A DNA stretch of 64,000 bases from Bubalus kerabau (lineage: Eukaryota; Chordata; Mammalia; Artiodactyla; Bovidae). A program made the position numbers and the translations under genes. The stretch lies in the NCBI RefSeq assembly GCF_029407905.1, contig NW_026577882.1, positions 1,178,001 through 1,242,000 on the forward strand, in the 5' to 3' direction. The notes under the pieces are model-generated. The model saw nothing but the letters and a program-made list of their open reading frames with translations, did not search any database and was not told the origin of the DNA. Positions 24,298 to 36,100 of this stretch are shown here, piece by piece (the stretch's first letter is position 1; each line of letters begins with the position of its first letter).

Positions 24298-26315
24298 CAC
24301 TGGGTTTGTTTTAATGGAAGAGGGCCTCTTCTCGGGTTGAGGCAGGAACCTCAGGTTTCCTCTGCATTTCTGACTCAGATCGAAGCGTGCCTGCAGAGTT
24401 GGGATTGGATACTCAGGCCTCGTCTTGTCTGAGGAAGGGAACTCCGCTTTCCTCTCTCATTGTTTAAGGGGTGACAGGCCAGTTGTGGAGCTGTATGTGG
24501 ATCCTGCGGGGTTTTCCGGACGATGAACAGGGTTGCCAGTGCCCCCTCGTGTAGTGCCTTCATCCACAGGGTTGCCTTAGAAGAGGTGTCCGGGCATCGG
24601 GTTCTTATCAAGAGCAAGACCGAGAAATCGGGGTCTTTTGGCACGTGGCACCAACACGAGGCTACGTCTCGAATTACTTCGTGAGACTGGCCTCATCCTG
24701 AGGTGCGCCATGAAGGTCGGGAACGCCTTCTAGACAAAGCAGGGGGATCGACCTTCCTGCCGTGATCAGGAGGGGAGAAGGGGCTCAAATGAAGTGGTGC
24801 CAGGAACTTCGGTGTTCCCTTGGAGTGAGACCGGTATATTGGGGAACTTTTGGGGTCGCATCAAGGGTGCCAAGTAGCATTTCGAGCTTTATGACAAAAC
24901 ATGGGACTTCTCTTGAGACTCTGTAGCGGGCAAAGGCCTCATATTGCGATGAATGGGGAACCACGTGGTTTTTAAGAGTTGCGGCGGGATTCTCGAGTTA
25001 CAACGGGAAATTCAGACTTCCTCTTGTGTTGGCCCAGTGAAGACCAATCTTCCATTCGAAATGCGAGGGAGAGATGGGTGTTGCTCTCGAGTCACTGTAG
25101 GGCAAAATAGACCTCATCTAGGCTTTTGTCCAGGACATAATGTTCCTCTCCAGGGGCAACAGGGATCTCGGGGTTGCATTCCAGACTCACCCGAGGCAAG
25201 GCCTCGTCTCGAGGGGAACAAAGTACTCTGCTGTCCTCTCAAGTCGCGACAGGTATCTCTTGGAGCCCATTGAGTGGCCTAAAGGGAGTAAAGCCTCCTG
25301 TGAAGTTTGGAGAAAAGACCAGGGATTGCTCTCCAGGTCAGGCAGGAAAAGAAGTCCCCAATCTCGCGATGATGGTGGGTTTTCCCGAGCTGCGGCGCCA
25401 GTGTGGGGTTTCTCACGAGGTATGACGGGGAGCTCAGGGAGCCTCTCATGTGGCGCCAGGGAAGTCAGGTGTCCATGCGCATGGCGAGGGGGAGCGTGTC
25501 ATTGCTCTCGAGTCATGGTAGGGGAATCCGTCCTCAAGACGCGTTGAAGACGGACTCTTGAGGTCTTTCTCGGGTTGCGGCAGGATACCCTGTGTTCCCT
25601 CGACTTGTGCCGGTGACTTCAGGGAGTTGCTCATGGTGCTTCTGAGAAGACACTGATACTGTGGTGTTGGGAGGGGCCTCTCGGGACTCCACTGGGTGTG
25701 GTATAATACAAGAGGGCCTCATCTCGTGTTGAGGAAGGAACCTCAGGGTTCCTCTCCATTTCAGACTCCGATCTCAGGATTCCTGCAGAGTTGGGACAGG
25801 AGAGTCAGGCCTCGTATTCTGTGGAGAAATGAAACTTAGCTTGCCTCTCGAGTTGTTCACGAGGTAACAGGTCACTTGTCGAGCTGTATGTGGAACCTGC
25901 AGAATTTTCCAAAAGATGCACGGGTGTTCAGGGTCCCTCCTTGTTGTGCCTTCATCCTACGGGATGCATTCCAAGACGTGTACGGGCATCGGGTTCTTAT
26001 TAATAGCTGACCGGGAAATGGGGTCTTTCCGCATGTGGCACCACCCACGAGGCTACATCTCCAATTTCCTCGTGAGACCGGCCTCATCCTGATGTGCGCT
26101 GGGAAGATCGGTAACCCCTTCCACACAAAGCAGGAGAATCGACACTCCTGTTGCAATCAGGAGGGGAGAAGGGGCTCAAATGATGTGGTGCGGGGAACTT
26201 GGGTGTTACCCTCGAGTGAGGCCTGTATGTTGGGGAAATTTGGGGGTGCCATCATGGGTGCCAAGTACCGTTTTGCACTTCAGTAGGAACGTGGGACTTC
26301 TTTTGAGACGCTGTG
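24298..26315. repeat. Satellite I, diverged CpG-depleted subtype
   Basis: Landmarks ccttcatccacagggttgcc near 24558 and ccttcatcctacgggatgca near 25949 give unit lengths of 1,407 and 1,391 bp. The monomers carry many private substitutions and small indels, for example a ~12-bp loss near 25,372 where gatgatggtgggttttc replaces a longer string. No near-identical partner elsewhere in the window was noticed. No gene or other element is visible. Confidence 0.85.
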
Positions 26316-28335
26316 GCGGGCAAGGGCCTCATGCTGCGAAGACGATGGAACCACGTGGTTTTTCTCCAGTTGCGGCGGGATTCTCGAGTTACGCGGTGGA
26401 TTTCAGGCTTCCTCTTGTGTTGGCCCTGGGAAGCGCAAACTTCCCTTCGAGTTGCGAGGGAAAGCTGGATGTTGTGCTTGAATCACTGCAAGGCCAAAGA
26501 GACCTCATCTAGGCGTGTGTCCAGGACCTAATAGTCCTCTCAAGGGAAGACAAGGATCTCGGGATTGCACTCCAGACTCCCCCGGGGAGTCAGGCCTCGC
26601 CTCGAGGGGAAGCAAAGGACTGCGCTCTCCTCTCGATCCGCGACGCGGATATCTTGGAGCCCACTGAGTCGCCTCAAGGGAGTCCAGCCTACTCTTCAGT
26701 TTGGAGAGAGGACTCGGGATTGCTCTCCAGGCCATGCAGGAAAAGAAGGCCCTCAGCTCGCGAGGACGGGGGCGTCTCAGGGGTTTCCTCGATCTGCGGC
26801 GCCCATGGCGGTTTTCTCCTGAGGCACGACGAGGATCTCAGGGAGCCTCTCGTGCGGTGCCAGGGAAGCCAGGTCTGCATGCGCGAGGCGAGGGGGAGCG
26901 CATCATTGCTCTCTAGTCCAGAGAGGGGACAAGGGCCTCAAGACACTTTGAAGAAGGACTATCGAGGTCTTTCTCGAGAGGGTGGGAAACCCTCATTTCC
27001 CTCGACTTCTGCCGGGGACCTGAGGGAACTTCCCTGGGTGCCTCTGAGAGGTGAGGGATGCGGTGGAGTTAGCGGGGCCTCTCGGGATTCCACTGGGGTT
27101 GGCGCAATGGAAGAGGGCCTCATCTCGAGGGCAGGCAGGAACCTCAGGTTTCCTCTCTGTTTCTGACTCCGACCCTCCGACCTCAGGGTCCCTGCAGAGT
27201 TGGGACAGGAGAGTCAGGCCTCGTCTTGTCTGAGGAAGGGAACCCCGCTTGCCTCTCGAGTTGTTCAGGGGGTCTCAAGCCCCTGATCGAGCTGTGTGTG
27301 GAACCCGCGGGTCTTTGCGGACGATGCACGGGGGTGGCAGTGCCCCTTCGTGTTGTGCCTTCCCCCACAGGGTTGCCTTCGAAGAGGGGTCCAGGCCTCG
27401 GATCCTTCTCAAGAGCGGACTGTGGAATCGGGGGCGTTCGGCATGTGGAACCACCCACGTGGCTCGTCTCGAATTTCCTCGTGAGACCGGCCTCCTCCTG
27501 AGGTGCGCCGGGAAGGCCGGGAACCCCTTCCAGACCACGCAGGGGAATCGCCTCTCCTGTCGCGATCAGGAGGGGAGAAGGGGCTAAGATGAAGAAGTGC
27601 CGGGACCCTCGGTGTTGCCCTCGAGGAAACCCGGCGTGTAGGGGAACTTTTGGGGGTCGCAGGAAGCCTGTCAGGGACCGTTTCGCCCTTCAGGGCGGAA
27701 CAGGGGACTTCCCTTGAGACGCCGTCGCGGGCAAGGGCCTCATCTGGCCAAGAGGTGGGAACCACGTGGTTTTTCTCGAGTTGCGGCGGGATTCTCGAGT
27801 TACGACGGGGATCTCAGGCTTCCTCTTGGGTTGGCCCTGGGAAGCCCAATCTTCCCCTCGCCTTGTGAGAGAAATCTGGGGGTTGCGCTCGGGTCACTGC
27901 AGGGCCGAAGAGACCTCACCTATGCGTGTGTCCGGGAACTAATATTCCTCTCCAGGGAAGGCAGGGATCTCGGGGTTGCATTCCAGGCTCCCCCGGGGAG
28001 TTAGGCCTCGTCTCGAGGGGAAGCCACGGACCCCGCTCTCCTCTCGAGTCGCGACGCGGTCTCTTGGAGCCCCCTGAGCGTCCTCAAGGGAGTCCGGCCT
28101 CCTCTTCCGTTTGGAGAGAGGACCCGGGATTGCTCTCCAGGCCATGCAGGAAAAGAAGGCCCTCAGCTCGCGAGGACGGGGGCGTCTCATGGGTTTCCTC
28201 GAGCTGCGGCGCCCGTGGGGGTTTTCTCCCGAGGCACGACGAGGATCTCAGGGAGCCTCTCGTGCGGCGCTAGGGAAGTCAGGTCTTCATGCGTGTGGCG
28301 AGGGGGAGCGTGTCGTGGCTCTCGAGTCATGGTAG
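26316..28335. repeat. Satellite I, CpG-rich subtype patch
   Basis: From about 26,316 the sequence regains features of the homogeneous array (ggcgggcaagggcctcat, gcgtgtgtcc, ctccagggaaggcagg, cgaggcacgacgaggatctc) and stays CpG-rich to about 28,335. Around 27,180-28,300 it is very close to the 1,405-bp array monomer. It differs by a 7-bp duplication (accctccgacc, near 27,170) that is also present near 62,545, linking these two stretches. The switch back to the CpG-depleted subtype lies in tcatggtaggggaatcgcg near 28,326. Confidence 0.8.
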
Positions 28336-29384
28336 GGGAATCGCGACTCAAGACATTTTGAAGCACTCTCGCGGTCTTTCTCGAGTCGCGGCAGAAAACC
28401 CAGGGTTCCCTCAACTTGTGCCTGTGACCTCAGGGAGCTTCTCATTGTGCCTGTGAGAACTCAGGGATACTGTGGAGTTGGTAGGGCCCTCTCGGGACTC
28501 CACTGGGTGTGGTGCAATGGAAGAGGGCCTCATCTCGAGTGGACGCAGGAACCTCAGGCTTCCTCTCCGTTTCTGACTCGGATCCCATGGTCCCTGCAGA
28601 GTAGGCACAAGAGAGTCACACCTAGTCTTCTGTTGAGGAAGTGGACCTTCGTTTGCCTTTCGAGTTGTTTACAGGGTGACAGTCCACTTGTCGAAATGTC
28701 TGTGGGACCTGCGGGTTTTTCTGGACGATGCACGCGGGTGTCAGTGCCCCTTCGTCTTGTGCCTTCATCCACAGGTTTTCCTTCAAAGAGGTGTGCTGGC
28801 ATCGGGTTCTTTTCAAGAGTGGACCGTGAAATTGGGGTCTTTCGGCATGTGGCACCACCCACGAGGCTAAGTCTCGAACTTCCTCATGAGACCGGCCTCA
28901 TCCTGAGGTGCGCCCGGAAGGTCGGGAACCCCTTGCAGACAGAGAAGGGGAGTCGACCTCCTGTCTCAATCAGGAGAGGAGAAGGGGCTCAGATGAAGTG
29001 GTGCCGGGAACCTCGGTTTTCCCCTTGAGTGAGTCTGGTATGTCGCGGAACTTTTGGGGTCGCATCAACGTGGTTTTTCTCGAGTTGCGGTGGGATTCTC
29101 GAGTTACGACGGGGAATTCAGGCTTCCACTTGTGTTGGCCCAGGAAGTCTAATCTTCCATTTGAGTTGCCAGGGAGAGCTGGGGATTGGGCTCCATTCAC
29201 TGAAGTGCAAACTACACCTCATCTAGGCTTGTATCCAGGACTTAATGTTCCTCTCCATAGGCGACAGTGATTTGGGGTTGCATTCCATACTCACCCGGGG
29301 AGTCAGGCCTCATCTCGAGGGGAAGCAAAGGACTCCACTCTCTTCTCGAGTCGCGACAGGTATCTCTTGGAGCCCACTGAGTGG
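28336..29384. repeat. Satellite I, CpG-depleted subtype, truncated at the satellite II junction
   Basis: The last satellite I stretch before the satellite II block. It contains a ~99-bp deletion at 29,068/29,069, where cgcatcaa is joined directly to cgtggtttttctcgag; the equivalent sequence is present at 23,459-23,557. The array stops in the middle of a monomer after gcccactgagtgg, and at 29,385 the sequence continues as satellite II (tcttcgctctgtagg). Confidence 0.85.
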
Positions 29385-31869
29385 TCTTCGCTCTGTAGGT
29401 GAGCTCTAGTGTACATAAGCCTGTACATAAGTGAACACAGACACTCTGTGTGCATGTTGCTGCGTACCCAAAATAGGGCCACAAGGAGTCTCATGCTCTC
29501 CATGCGGCACGGAAGCTGTGCAGCCACGCAGCAGCTGAAGAATCCAACCAATTGCTCTTTTCTTACCTCTGACAGAGCTCGCATTGCCGTAGCCCTTGGC
29601 AGTTTGGAAACACTGGACCCTAACCCCTCTCAAAGTAGGCCTGGGTTCTAGTTCGAATAGAAAGTCAATAGCGGAGCTGAGGACAGGAACGCAGCAGTCA
29701 TTTATCACACGCTCCTGCAGCCTGCTACTACAGGGACCCTAACGCTAGAAGCTAGGAATGTCTTTGCAAGGTGCGCAAAGGACAAGGGAGAACCTCGACC
29801 CTGACTCTAGTATTTCAGCCCCCTGAGCAGATCTGAGGTTCTCCCGCTGTAGAAGCTAACCCATTCCTTTCAAATACAGGCTTCCTAACACAGGGCCAGT
29901 TGGCTGCTTGCTCTTCCACGAAGCAGGCTTCCTTAACTTGCAAACTGCGAATTCCGCTTAACAGCCTGGAGGAAAATCGCTTCTTGGAAGATTTTTTTCA
30001 GAGGCTGTATCCCCGGAGCTGGGGCCAAGCTAGGGGACCCATACTGACAAGGGAAGGCAAAACCACATCCAATGTCTTTGCTCTGGAGGACAGCTTTGGT
30101 GAGCCTAAGTCTTTCAGGAATATTTCTGGCTCCAACAGAGTCAAATTCTGTGTGTGAAGCTGCACAGCCAAAATAGGGGAACAGAGAGCCTGATTCTCTC
30201 TGTGTAGCTTTGAAGCTGTCATTCAAACAACAGCTTGAGAATCCATACAATGCTCTCCCTTACTGCTAAGAGAATTCTCATTGCTGTCGTCCTTGACAGT
30301 TTGTAGAAATCCGCACCCTAACCCTTCTCCAAGTAGGCCTGGGTCCTAGCTCGGAACAACAGGCAAAGGCGGAGCTGAGGCCAGTAAGGCACAAGTGAGG
30401 TCTCACACACTCTTGCAGCCTGATCGTCCAGGAGCAGTAAGGCCTCTTTTTCCCTGCAGGAGGCTCGCTTGCCTTGCCTCCTGTGAACTGCATTTCCCAG
30501 CCTGGGCGCAAAGCTGTTCCTGGAGATTTTTTCTCAGGGGCTGTTTCCCTGGAGCTGGGTCGGACCTCGGGGGCCCAACTCACAGGGGAAGACAAAACCA
30601 CATGGACAGGTCTATGCTCTGTAGGAGAGCTCTAGTGAACCTCATCTCTCAGGAACATTCTTGGCTTCTACAGAGACACCTCTGTGCATGAAGCTACACA
30701 CCCAACATAGTGGCAAAGGGAGTCTGATTCTCTCCGTGGGTGCTGATGCTTTGTGGCAAAGCACCTGCTAAGAATCCATCCGCATAGGCTTCCCTCACCT
30801 TGACAGAGGTCTCATTGCTGTAGTCCTTGGCAGTTTGGAAAGAAGCAGACCCTTACCCTTCACCAAGTAGGCCCTTGTCCTTATTTGAATGGAAAGGCAG
30901 TAGCTGAGCTGAGGCCAGTAAGGCGCCAGTCAAGTCTGACATATTCCCGATGCCTGCTCCTTCATGGAAAATAACGTTAGAATCTGGGAATGTCTTTGCA
31001 AGGCTGGCAAAGGGCAGTCAGGAACCTCGACCCTGCCTCTGGAATTTCTATCTTCTCAGCACATCTGGCGGTCTCGGTCAGGAGAAACTAACCCATTCCT
31101 TGCAAATATAGGCTTCCAAACACAGGCCGGTTGGCTGTCTCTTCTTGCCGAAGGAAGCTTGCTTATCCCACCTCCTGCGAACTCCGCTTCCCAGCCTGGG
31201 GGATAAGAGGTTCTTGGAGATCTTTTCTCAGAGGCTGTTTCCACGGAGCAGGGGCCGATCCCGGAGACCCACACGCACAGGGGAAGGGAAAACCGCATGG
31301 ATAAGTCTTTGCTCTCTAGGAGTGCTCTAGTGAACCTCACTCTATGGGGAATGTTCTTGGCTCCAACGGGGACATCTCTGTGTGGGAAGCTGCATTGCCA
31401 ACATAGAGACACAGAGACCTGATTCTCTCTGTGCAGCTTTGACGCTGTCATTCAAACAACAAATTGAGAATCCACACAATGCTCTCCCTTACCACTGAGA
31501 GAGTTATCATTGCTGTAGCCCTTCGCAGTTTCTGGAAATCGGCACACAAACACTTCTCCAAGTAGGCCTGGGTTCAAGTTCAAATGAACATGCAATAGCG
31601 GAGCTGAGGCCAGTAAGGCACCAGTCAGGTGTCACACACTCTGGCAGCCTGCTCCTCCAGGGACAGTAAGGCCTCTATTTCCCTTCAGGAGGCTCGCTTG
31701 CCTTACTTCCTGTGAACAGCGTTTCCCAGCCTGGGCGGAAAGCAGTTCCTGGAGATCTTTTCTCAGGGGCTGTTTCCCCGGAGTTGGGGCGGACCTCGGG
31801 GACCCAACTCACAGGGGAAGGCAAAACCAAATGGACAGGTCTATGCTCTGTAGGAGATCTCTAGTGAAC
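29385..31869. repeat. Satellite II-like array, left part
   Basis: Tandem monomers marked by gctgagg(cc) at 29676, 30374, 30908 and 31603, giving intervals of 698, 534 and 695 bp. Long monomers contain tccttcatggaaaataacg, a gaatgtctttgcaaggctgg segment and aggcttccaaacacagg. Short monomers lack about 160 bp of this. The first unit, adjoining satellite I, is the most diverged. A full-length unit near 0.69 kb fits the satellite II family of Bovidae and Cervidae (bovine 1.723, caprine II), but this assignment is from recall and needs a search. No gene is evident. Confidence 0.75.
31864..31869. repeat. Target-site duplication, left copy (gtgaac)
   Basis: The hexamer gtgaac directly precedes the LTR terminus and is repeated directly after it at 33,168-33,173. 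Other satellite II monomers have the uninterrupted string ctctagtgaacctc at this point, so the hexamer belongs to the original target. Six bases is the usual duplication for class II (betaretrovirus-like) ERVs. Confidence 0.9.
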
Positions 31870-32275
31870 TGCCGGGGTCCAGCCCCAGCTGATCCAGGGT
31901 GTTCGAAGCAGAGACGGCATAGGCGAGGGTCAGGGAACAACTGCTTAATTAAACGTTAATTAAGGATATAAAGAGTAATAAAATGAGGATAGCTCAGTAG
32001 GAAAATTCAGTGGAGAAAAGAGGCTGAGTAGCTTGGTTTACGCGGGGGACCAATAAAACTTCAAGACAAGAAGCTTGCACCACTTACGTAGGCCGCAGGC
32101 GTCCTTCCGTTCTCCCGAAGGAGAGGAGACACTGAGGCCTCCCCGGTCGGATCTTAGAAGCCCAGGCAAAAATAGTAAGCTTGGTGGGTTCCGCGCTCCA
32201 GATGGAGACTCAACCAGAGTGAGAGAGAGAGAGAGACATGGGGAGACCAGTATTTCGAGAAACTGATCCCAATTC

Positions 32276-32281
32276 TTTATT
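32276..32281 (-). terminator. Polyadenylation signal of the solo LTR
   Basis: AATAAA on the minus strand lies about 13 bp beyond the TATA box, followed by a CT/GA-rich tract (about 32,219-32,238). Close TATA and AATAAA with a short R region is the arrangement seen in betaretrovirus-type LTRs, consistent with the 6-bp target duplication. Confidence 0.7.
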
Positions 32282-32293
32282 TTCCATGGTCTA

Positions 32294-32301
32294 CTTTTAT
32301 A
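32294..32301 (-). promoter_or_regulatory. TATA box of the solo LTR
   Basis: Read on the minus strand the sequence is TATAAAAG, positioned between the long U3 part (33,167 to about 32,300) and the polyadenylation signal. This sets the LTR transcription direction as minus, away from the homogeneous part of the satellite II array. Whether the promoter is active cannot be seen. Confidence 0.75.
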
Positions 32302-33167
32302 CACTGAGATGTTATGCAAAAGTCACGTGGGGTCAGCAGTCCTGACTTTTATCAAAGTTAGGTGCTTCATACAAAAGTATACAGAGGTCTTAGGGGTGTT
32401 ACATCATCTTCTGGCCGGGGGGCCTGCTGACAATTTACGACCCTCTCCTTGTGACAGCGGTCAGTCAACCAGGACACTTATTTCTCCAGGGGTGATTATT
32501 CTTAAAACAGACGCCACCCAAATAAAGTTACATTCCTATAGGGTGAGGGTGTAGTGGGTTTTAGTTAAGGAAAGAATTTACTTAGCCTAAGGTCTAACGT
32601 GATTTATATCAAAGGTTAATACTTATTTCTTCTATATATTCATTAATGTGTATAAGGGCAGGGGATGTGGAGACTTAGCAGTAAACATCAGCTCAACAAA
32701 TGAAAAACCCTTCACCAATATGATTTCTAATCAGCCCATTATACTTATACTAATAATTTTCTAACTTTTCTAAGGAACCTGTTTTTAGAAGGTTTAAAGC
32801 ATCTCGTGCCTCTCATGGTTGGGCGGCTGTGAGCAATCACATGTGGCCGGACAAGCCTGTCAGGCAGGCTAGAGAACCTTCAGAGGAGTTTGTAGGTTAA
32901 AACACTCTTGTCACACCCAGGGGTTTTTATCAACTGGAGCTCTAGGTTAACTCCTTCTCCGAAAGAGGTGGTGGGGGACAGCCCCCCGTAAAGTCAGAGG
33001 TGTAGGTGAGAGCACAAAGTAGTAAGGTAGGCAGGCTCTGGTGATGGGGGTAGATGCTCGAGGATTTCCAGGGGGACTCCTGAGGCTCGATCCCGCCTTT
33101 GCATATGTCGAGCCTCCTTCCTCATGACCTTTGCCATGGGCGGAGTGCCTCACTCTGGCCCCCAACA

Positions 33168-33173
33168 GTGAAC
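33168..33173. repeat. Target-site duplication, right copy (gtgaac)
   Basis: Perfect match to 31,864-31,869, directly after the LTR terminus. Satellite II sequence resumes with ctcctctctcaggaacattt, which in other monomers directly follows gtgaac. Confidence 0.9.
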
Positions 33174-36100
33174 CTCCTCTCTCAGGAACATTTTTGGCTC
33201 CTATCGAGACACCTCTGTGTGTGTAGCTACACACGCAATGTAGGGGCAAAGGGAGCCAGATTCTTTCCGTGGGGTGCTGATGCTTTGTGGCAAAGCACCT
33301 GCTTGAGAATCCATCAGCTTACGCTTCCCTTGCCTTGACAGAGGTCTCATTGCAGTAGCCCTTGGCAGTTTGGAAAGAAGAGGACCCTTACCTTTCATAA
33401 AGTGGGCCCTTGTCCTAGTTTGAAAGGAAAGGCAAGAGCTGAGCTGAGGCCAATAAGGCGCCAGTCAAGTCTGACATATTCCCGAAGCCTGCTCCTTCAT
33501 GGAAAATAACGCTGGAATCTAGGAATGTCTCTGCAAGGCTGGCAAAGGGCAGTCAGGAGCCTGCACCCTGCCTCTGGAATTACCAATTTCTGAGCAGATC
33601 TGGAAGTCTCCTTTAGGAGAATCTAACTCATTCCTTCCATATTGAGACTTCCAAAAACAGGCCGGTCGGCTGCCTCTTCGTGCCCGAAGGAGGCTTGATT
33701 TTCCTGCCTCCTATGAACCCAGCTTCCCAGGCTCTGGGAAAAGCGGATCTTGAAGATCTTTTCTCAGGGGTTGTTTCCACGGAGCTGGGGCTAAGCCTGG
33801 AGACCCAAACTCACAGGGGAAGAAAAACCACATGGACAAGTCTTTGCTCTCTAGGAGAGCTCTAGTGAACTTCACTCTCTCACGAACATTCTTGATTCAT
33901 ATGGAGACACCCCTATGTGTGAAGCTGCGTACCCAACATGGGGGCACAGAGAGCCTGATTCTCTCTGTGTAGCTTTAAAGATGTCGTTCAAAAAACACCT
34001 TGAAAATCCATACAATGCTCTTCCTTACCCGTGACAGAGTTCTCATTGCTGTAGCCCTTGGCAGTTTTTGGAAATCCGCACCCAAACCCTTCTCCAAGTA
34101 GTCCTGGGTCCTAGTTCGGAGGAACATGCAATGGCGGAGCTGAGGCCAGTAAGGCACCAGTCAGGTCTCACACACTCTGGCAGCCTGCTCCTCCAGGGGC
34201 AGTAAGGCCTCTTTTTCTCTGCAGGAGGCTCGCTTGCCTTGCCTTCTGTGAACTGTGTTTCCCAGTCTGGACGAAAAGCAGTTCCTGGAGGTGTTTTCTC
34301 AGGGGTTTCTTCCTCGGAGCTGGGGCGAACATCGGGAACCCAACTCACAGGGGAAGGCAAAACCATATGGACAGGTCTATGCTCCATAGCAGGGCTCTAG
34401 TGAACCTCATCTCCCAGGAACATTCTTGGCTCCTATAGAGACACCTCTGTGTTTGAAGCTACACACCCAACATAGGGGCAAATGCAGCCTGATTCTCTCC
34501 GTGGGGTGCAGATGCTTTGTGGCAAAGCACCTGTTTGAGAATCCATCCGCTTCCACTTCCCTCTCTTTGACAGAGGTGTCTTTGCTGTAGCCTTTGGCAG
34601 TTTGGAAAGAAGCAGACCCTTACCCTTCACCAAGTAGGCCCTTGTCCTAGTTTGAACGGAAAGGCGATAGCTGAGCTGAGGCCAGTAAGGCGCCAGTCAA
34701 GTCTGACATATTCCTGAAGCCTGCTCCTTCATGGAAAATAACGCTAGAATCTAGAAAGGTCTTTGCAAGGCTGGCAAAGGACAGTCAGGAACCTCGACCC
34801 TGCCTCTGGAATTTCCGTCTTCTGAGCAGATCTGGAGGTCTTCTTTTGGAGAAGCTAACCATTCCTTCCAAAGAGAGGCTTCCAAACACAGGCTAGTTGG
34901 CTGCCTCTACTTGCCCGAAGGAGGCTTGCTTGTTCTGCTTCCTGTGAACTCCGCTTCCCGCCTGGGGGAAAAGTGGTTCTTGGAGATCTTTTTTCAGGGG
35001 CTATTTCAACGGAGTTGGAGCTGATCCCGGAGACCCACATGCACAGAGGAAGGCAAAACCACATGGACAAGTCTTTGCTCTGTAGGAGAACTCTAGTTAA
35101 CCTCAGTATGTGAGGAAAGTCTTGGATTCTACGGGGATACCTCTGTGTGTGGAGCTGCATACCCAACAAGGGGGCACACAGGGCCTGATTCTCTCTTTGC
35201 AGCTTTGAAGCTGTCGTTCAAACAACAGCTTGAGAATCCATACAATGCTCTCCCTTACCTCTGAGAGACTTCTCATTGCAGTAGCCCTTGGCAGTTTTTA
35301 CAAATCCGCACCCAAACCCTTCTCCAAGTAGGCCTGGGTCCTGGTTTGGATGGCCATGCAATGGCGGAGCTGAGGTCAGTAAGGCACCAGTCAGGTGTCA
35401 CACACTCTGGCAGCCTGCTCCTCCAGGGACAGTAAGGCCTATTTTTCCCTGCGGGAAGCTCGCTTGCCTTACCTCCTGTGAACTGCGTTTCCCAGCTTGG
35501 GCAAAAAGCGGTTCCTGGAGATCTTTTCTCAGGGGCTCTATCCCCAGAGCTGGGGTGGACCTCGGGGACCCATCTCACAGGGGAAGGAAAAACCACATGG
35601 ACAGGTCTATGCTCTGTAGGAGACGTTAGTGTGTCTCATCTCTTAGGAACATTCTTGGCTCATACAGAGACACCTCTGTGTGTAAAGCTACACACCGAAC
35701 ATAGGGGCACAGGGAGCCTGATTCTCTCTGTGGGGTGCTGATGATTTGTGGCAAAGCACCTGTTTGAGAATCCATCCGCTTACGCTTCCCTCGCCTTGAC
35801 AGAGGTCTCATTGCTGTGTCTCTTGGCACTTTGGAAAGAAGCAGACCCTTACCCTTCACCAAGTAGGCCCTGATCCTAGTTTGAAAGGAAAGGCAATAGC
35901 TGAGCTGAGGCCAGTAAGGCACCTGTCAACTCTGACATATTCCCGATGCCTGCTCCTTCATGGAAAATATTGCTAGAATCTAGGAATGTCTTTGCAAGGC
36001 TGGCAAAGGGCAGTCAGGAACCTCCACCCTGCCTCTGGAATATCTATCTTCTGAGCAGATCTGGAGGTCTCCTTCTGGAGAAGCTAACCCATTCCTTGCA

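Larger units (their letters stand above)
31870..33167 (-). mobile_element. Solo LTR of a class II (ERV2/ERVK-like) endogenous retrovirus, BTLTR1-like
   Basis: A 1,298-bp element interrupts a short satellite II monomer. Read on the minus strand it begins tgttgggggccagagtgagg at 33,167 and ends ggctggaccccggca at 31,870, the TG...CA termini of an LTR. A TATA box, a polyadenylation signal and a GA/CT tract follow in LTR order. Direct gtgaac repeats flank it. Removing the LTR and one repeat (1,304 bp) restores a monomer of 536 bp, the same as the other short monomers. No internal viral sequence is present, so this is a solo LTR left by LTR-LTR recombination. The BTLTR1 assignment is from memory of bovine repeats. 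Open frames inside it are not viral genes. Confidence 0.88.

Noticed and set aside
32038..32319. Minus-strand open frame of 93 codons inside the LTR
   Set aside because: It covers the U3/R/U5 region including TATA and AATAAA signals and has no similarity to retroviral proteins that I can recognise; solo LTRs contain no viral genes.
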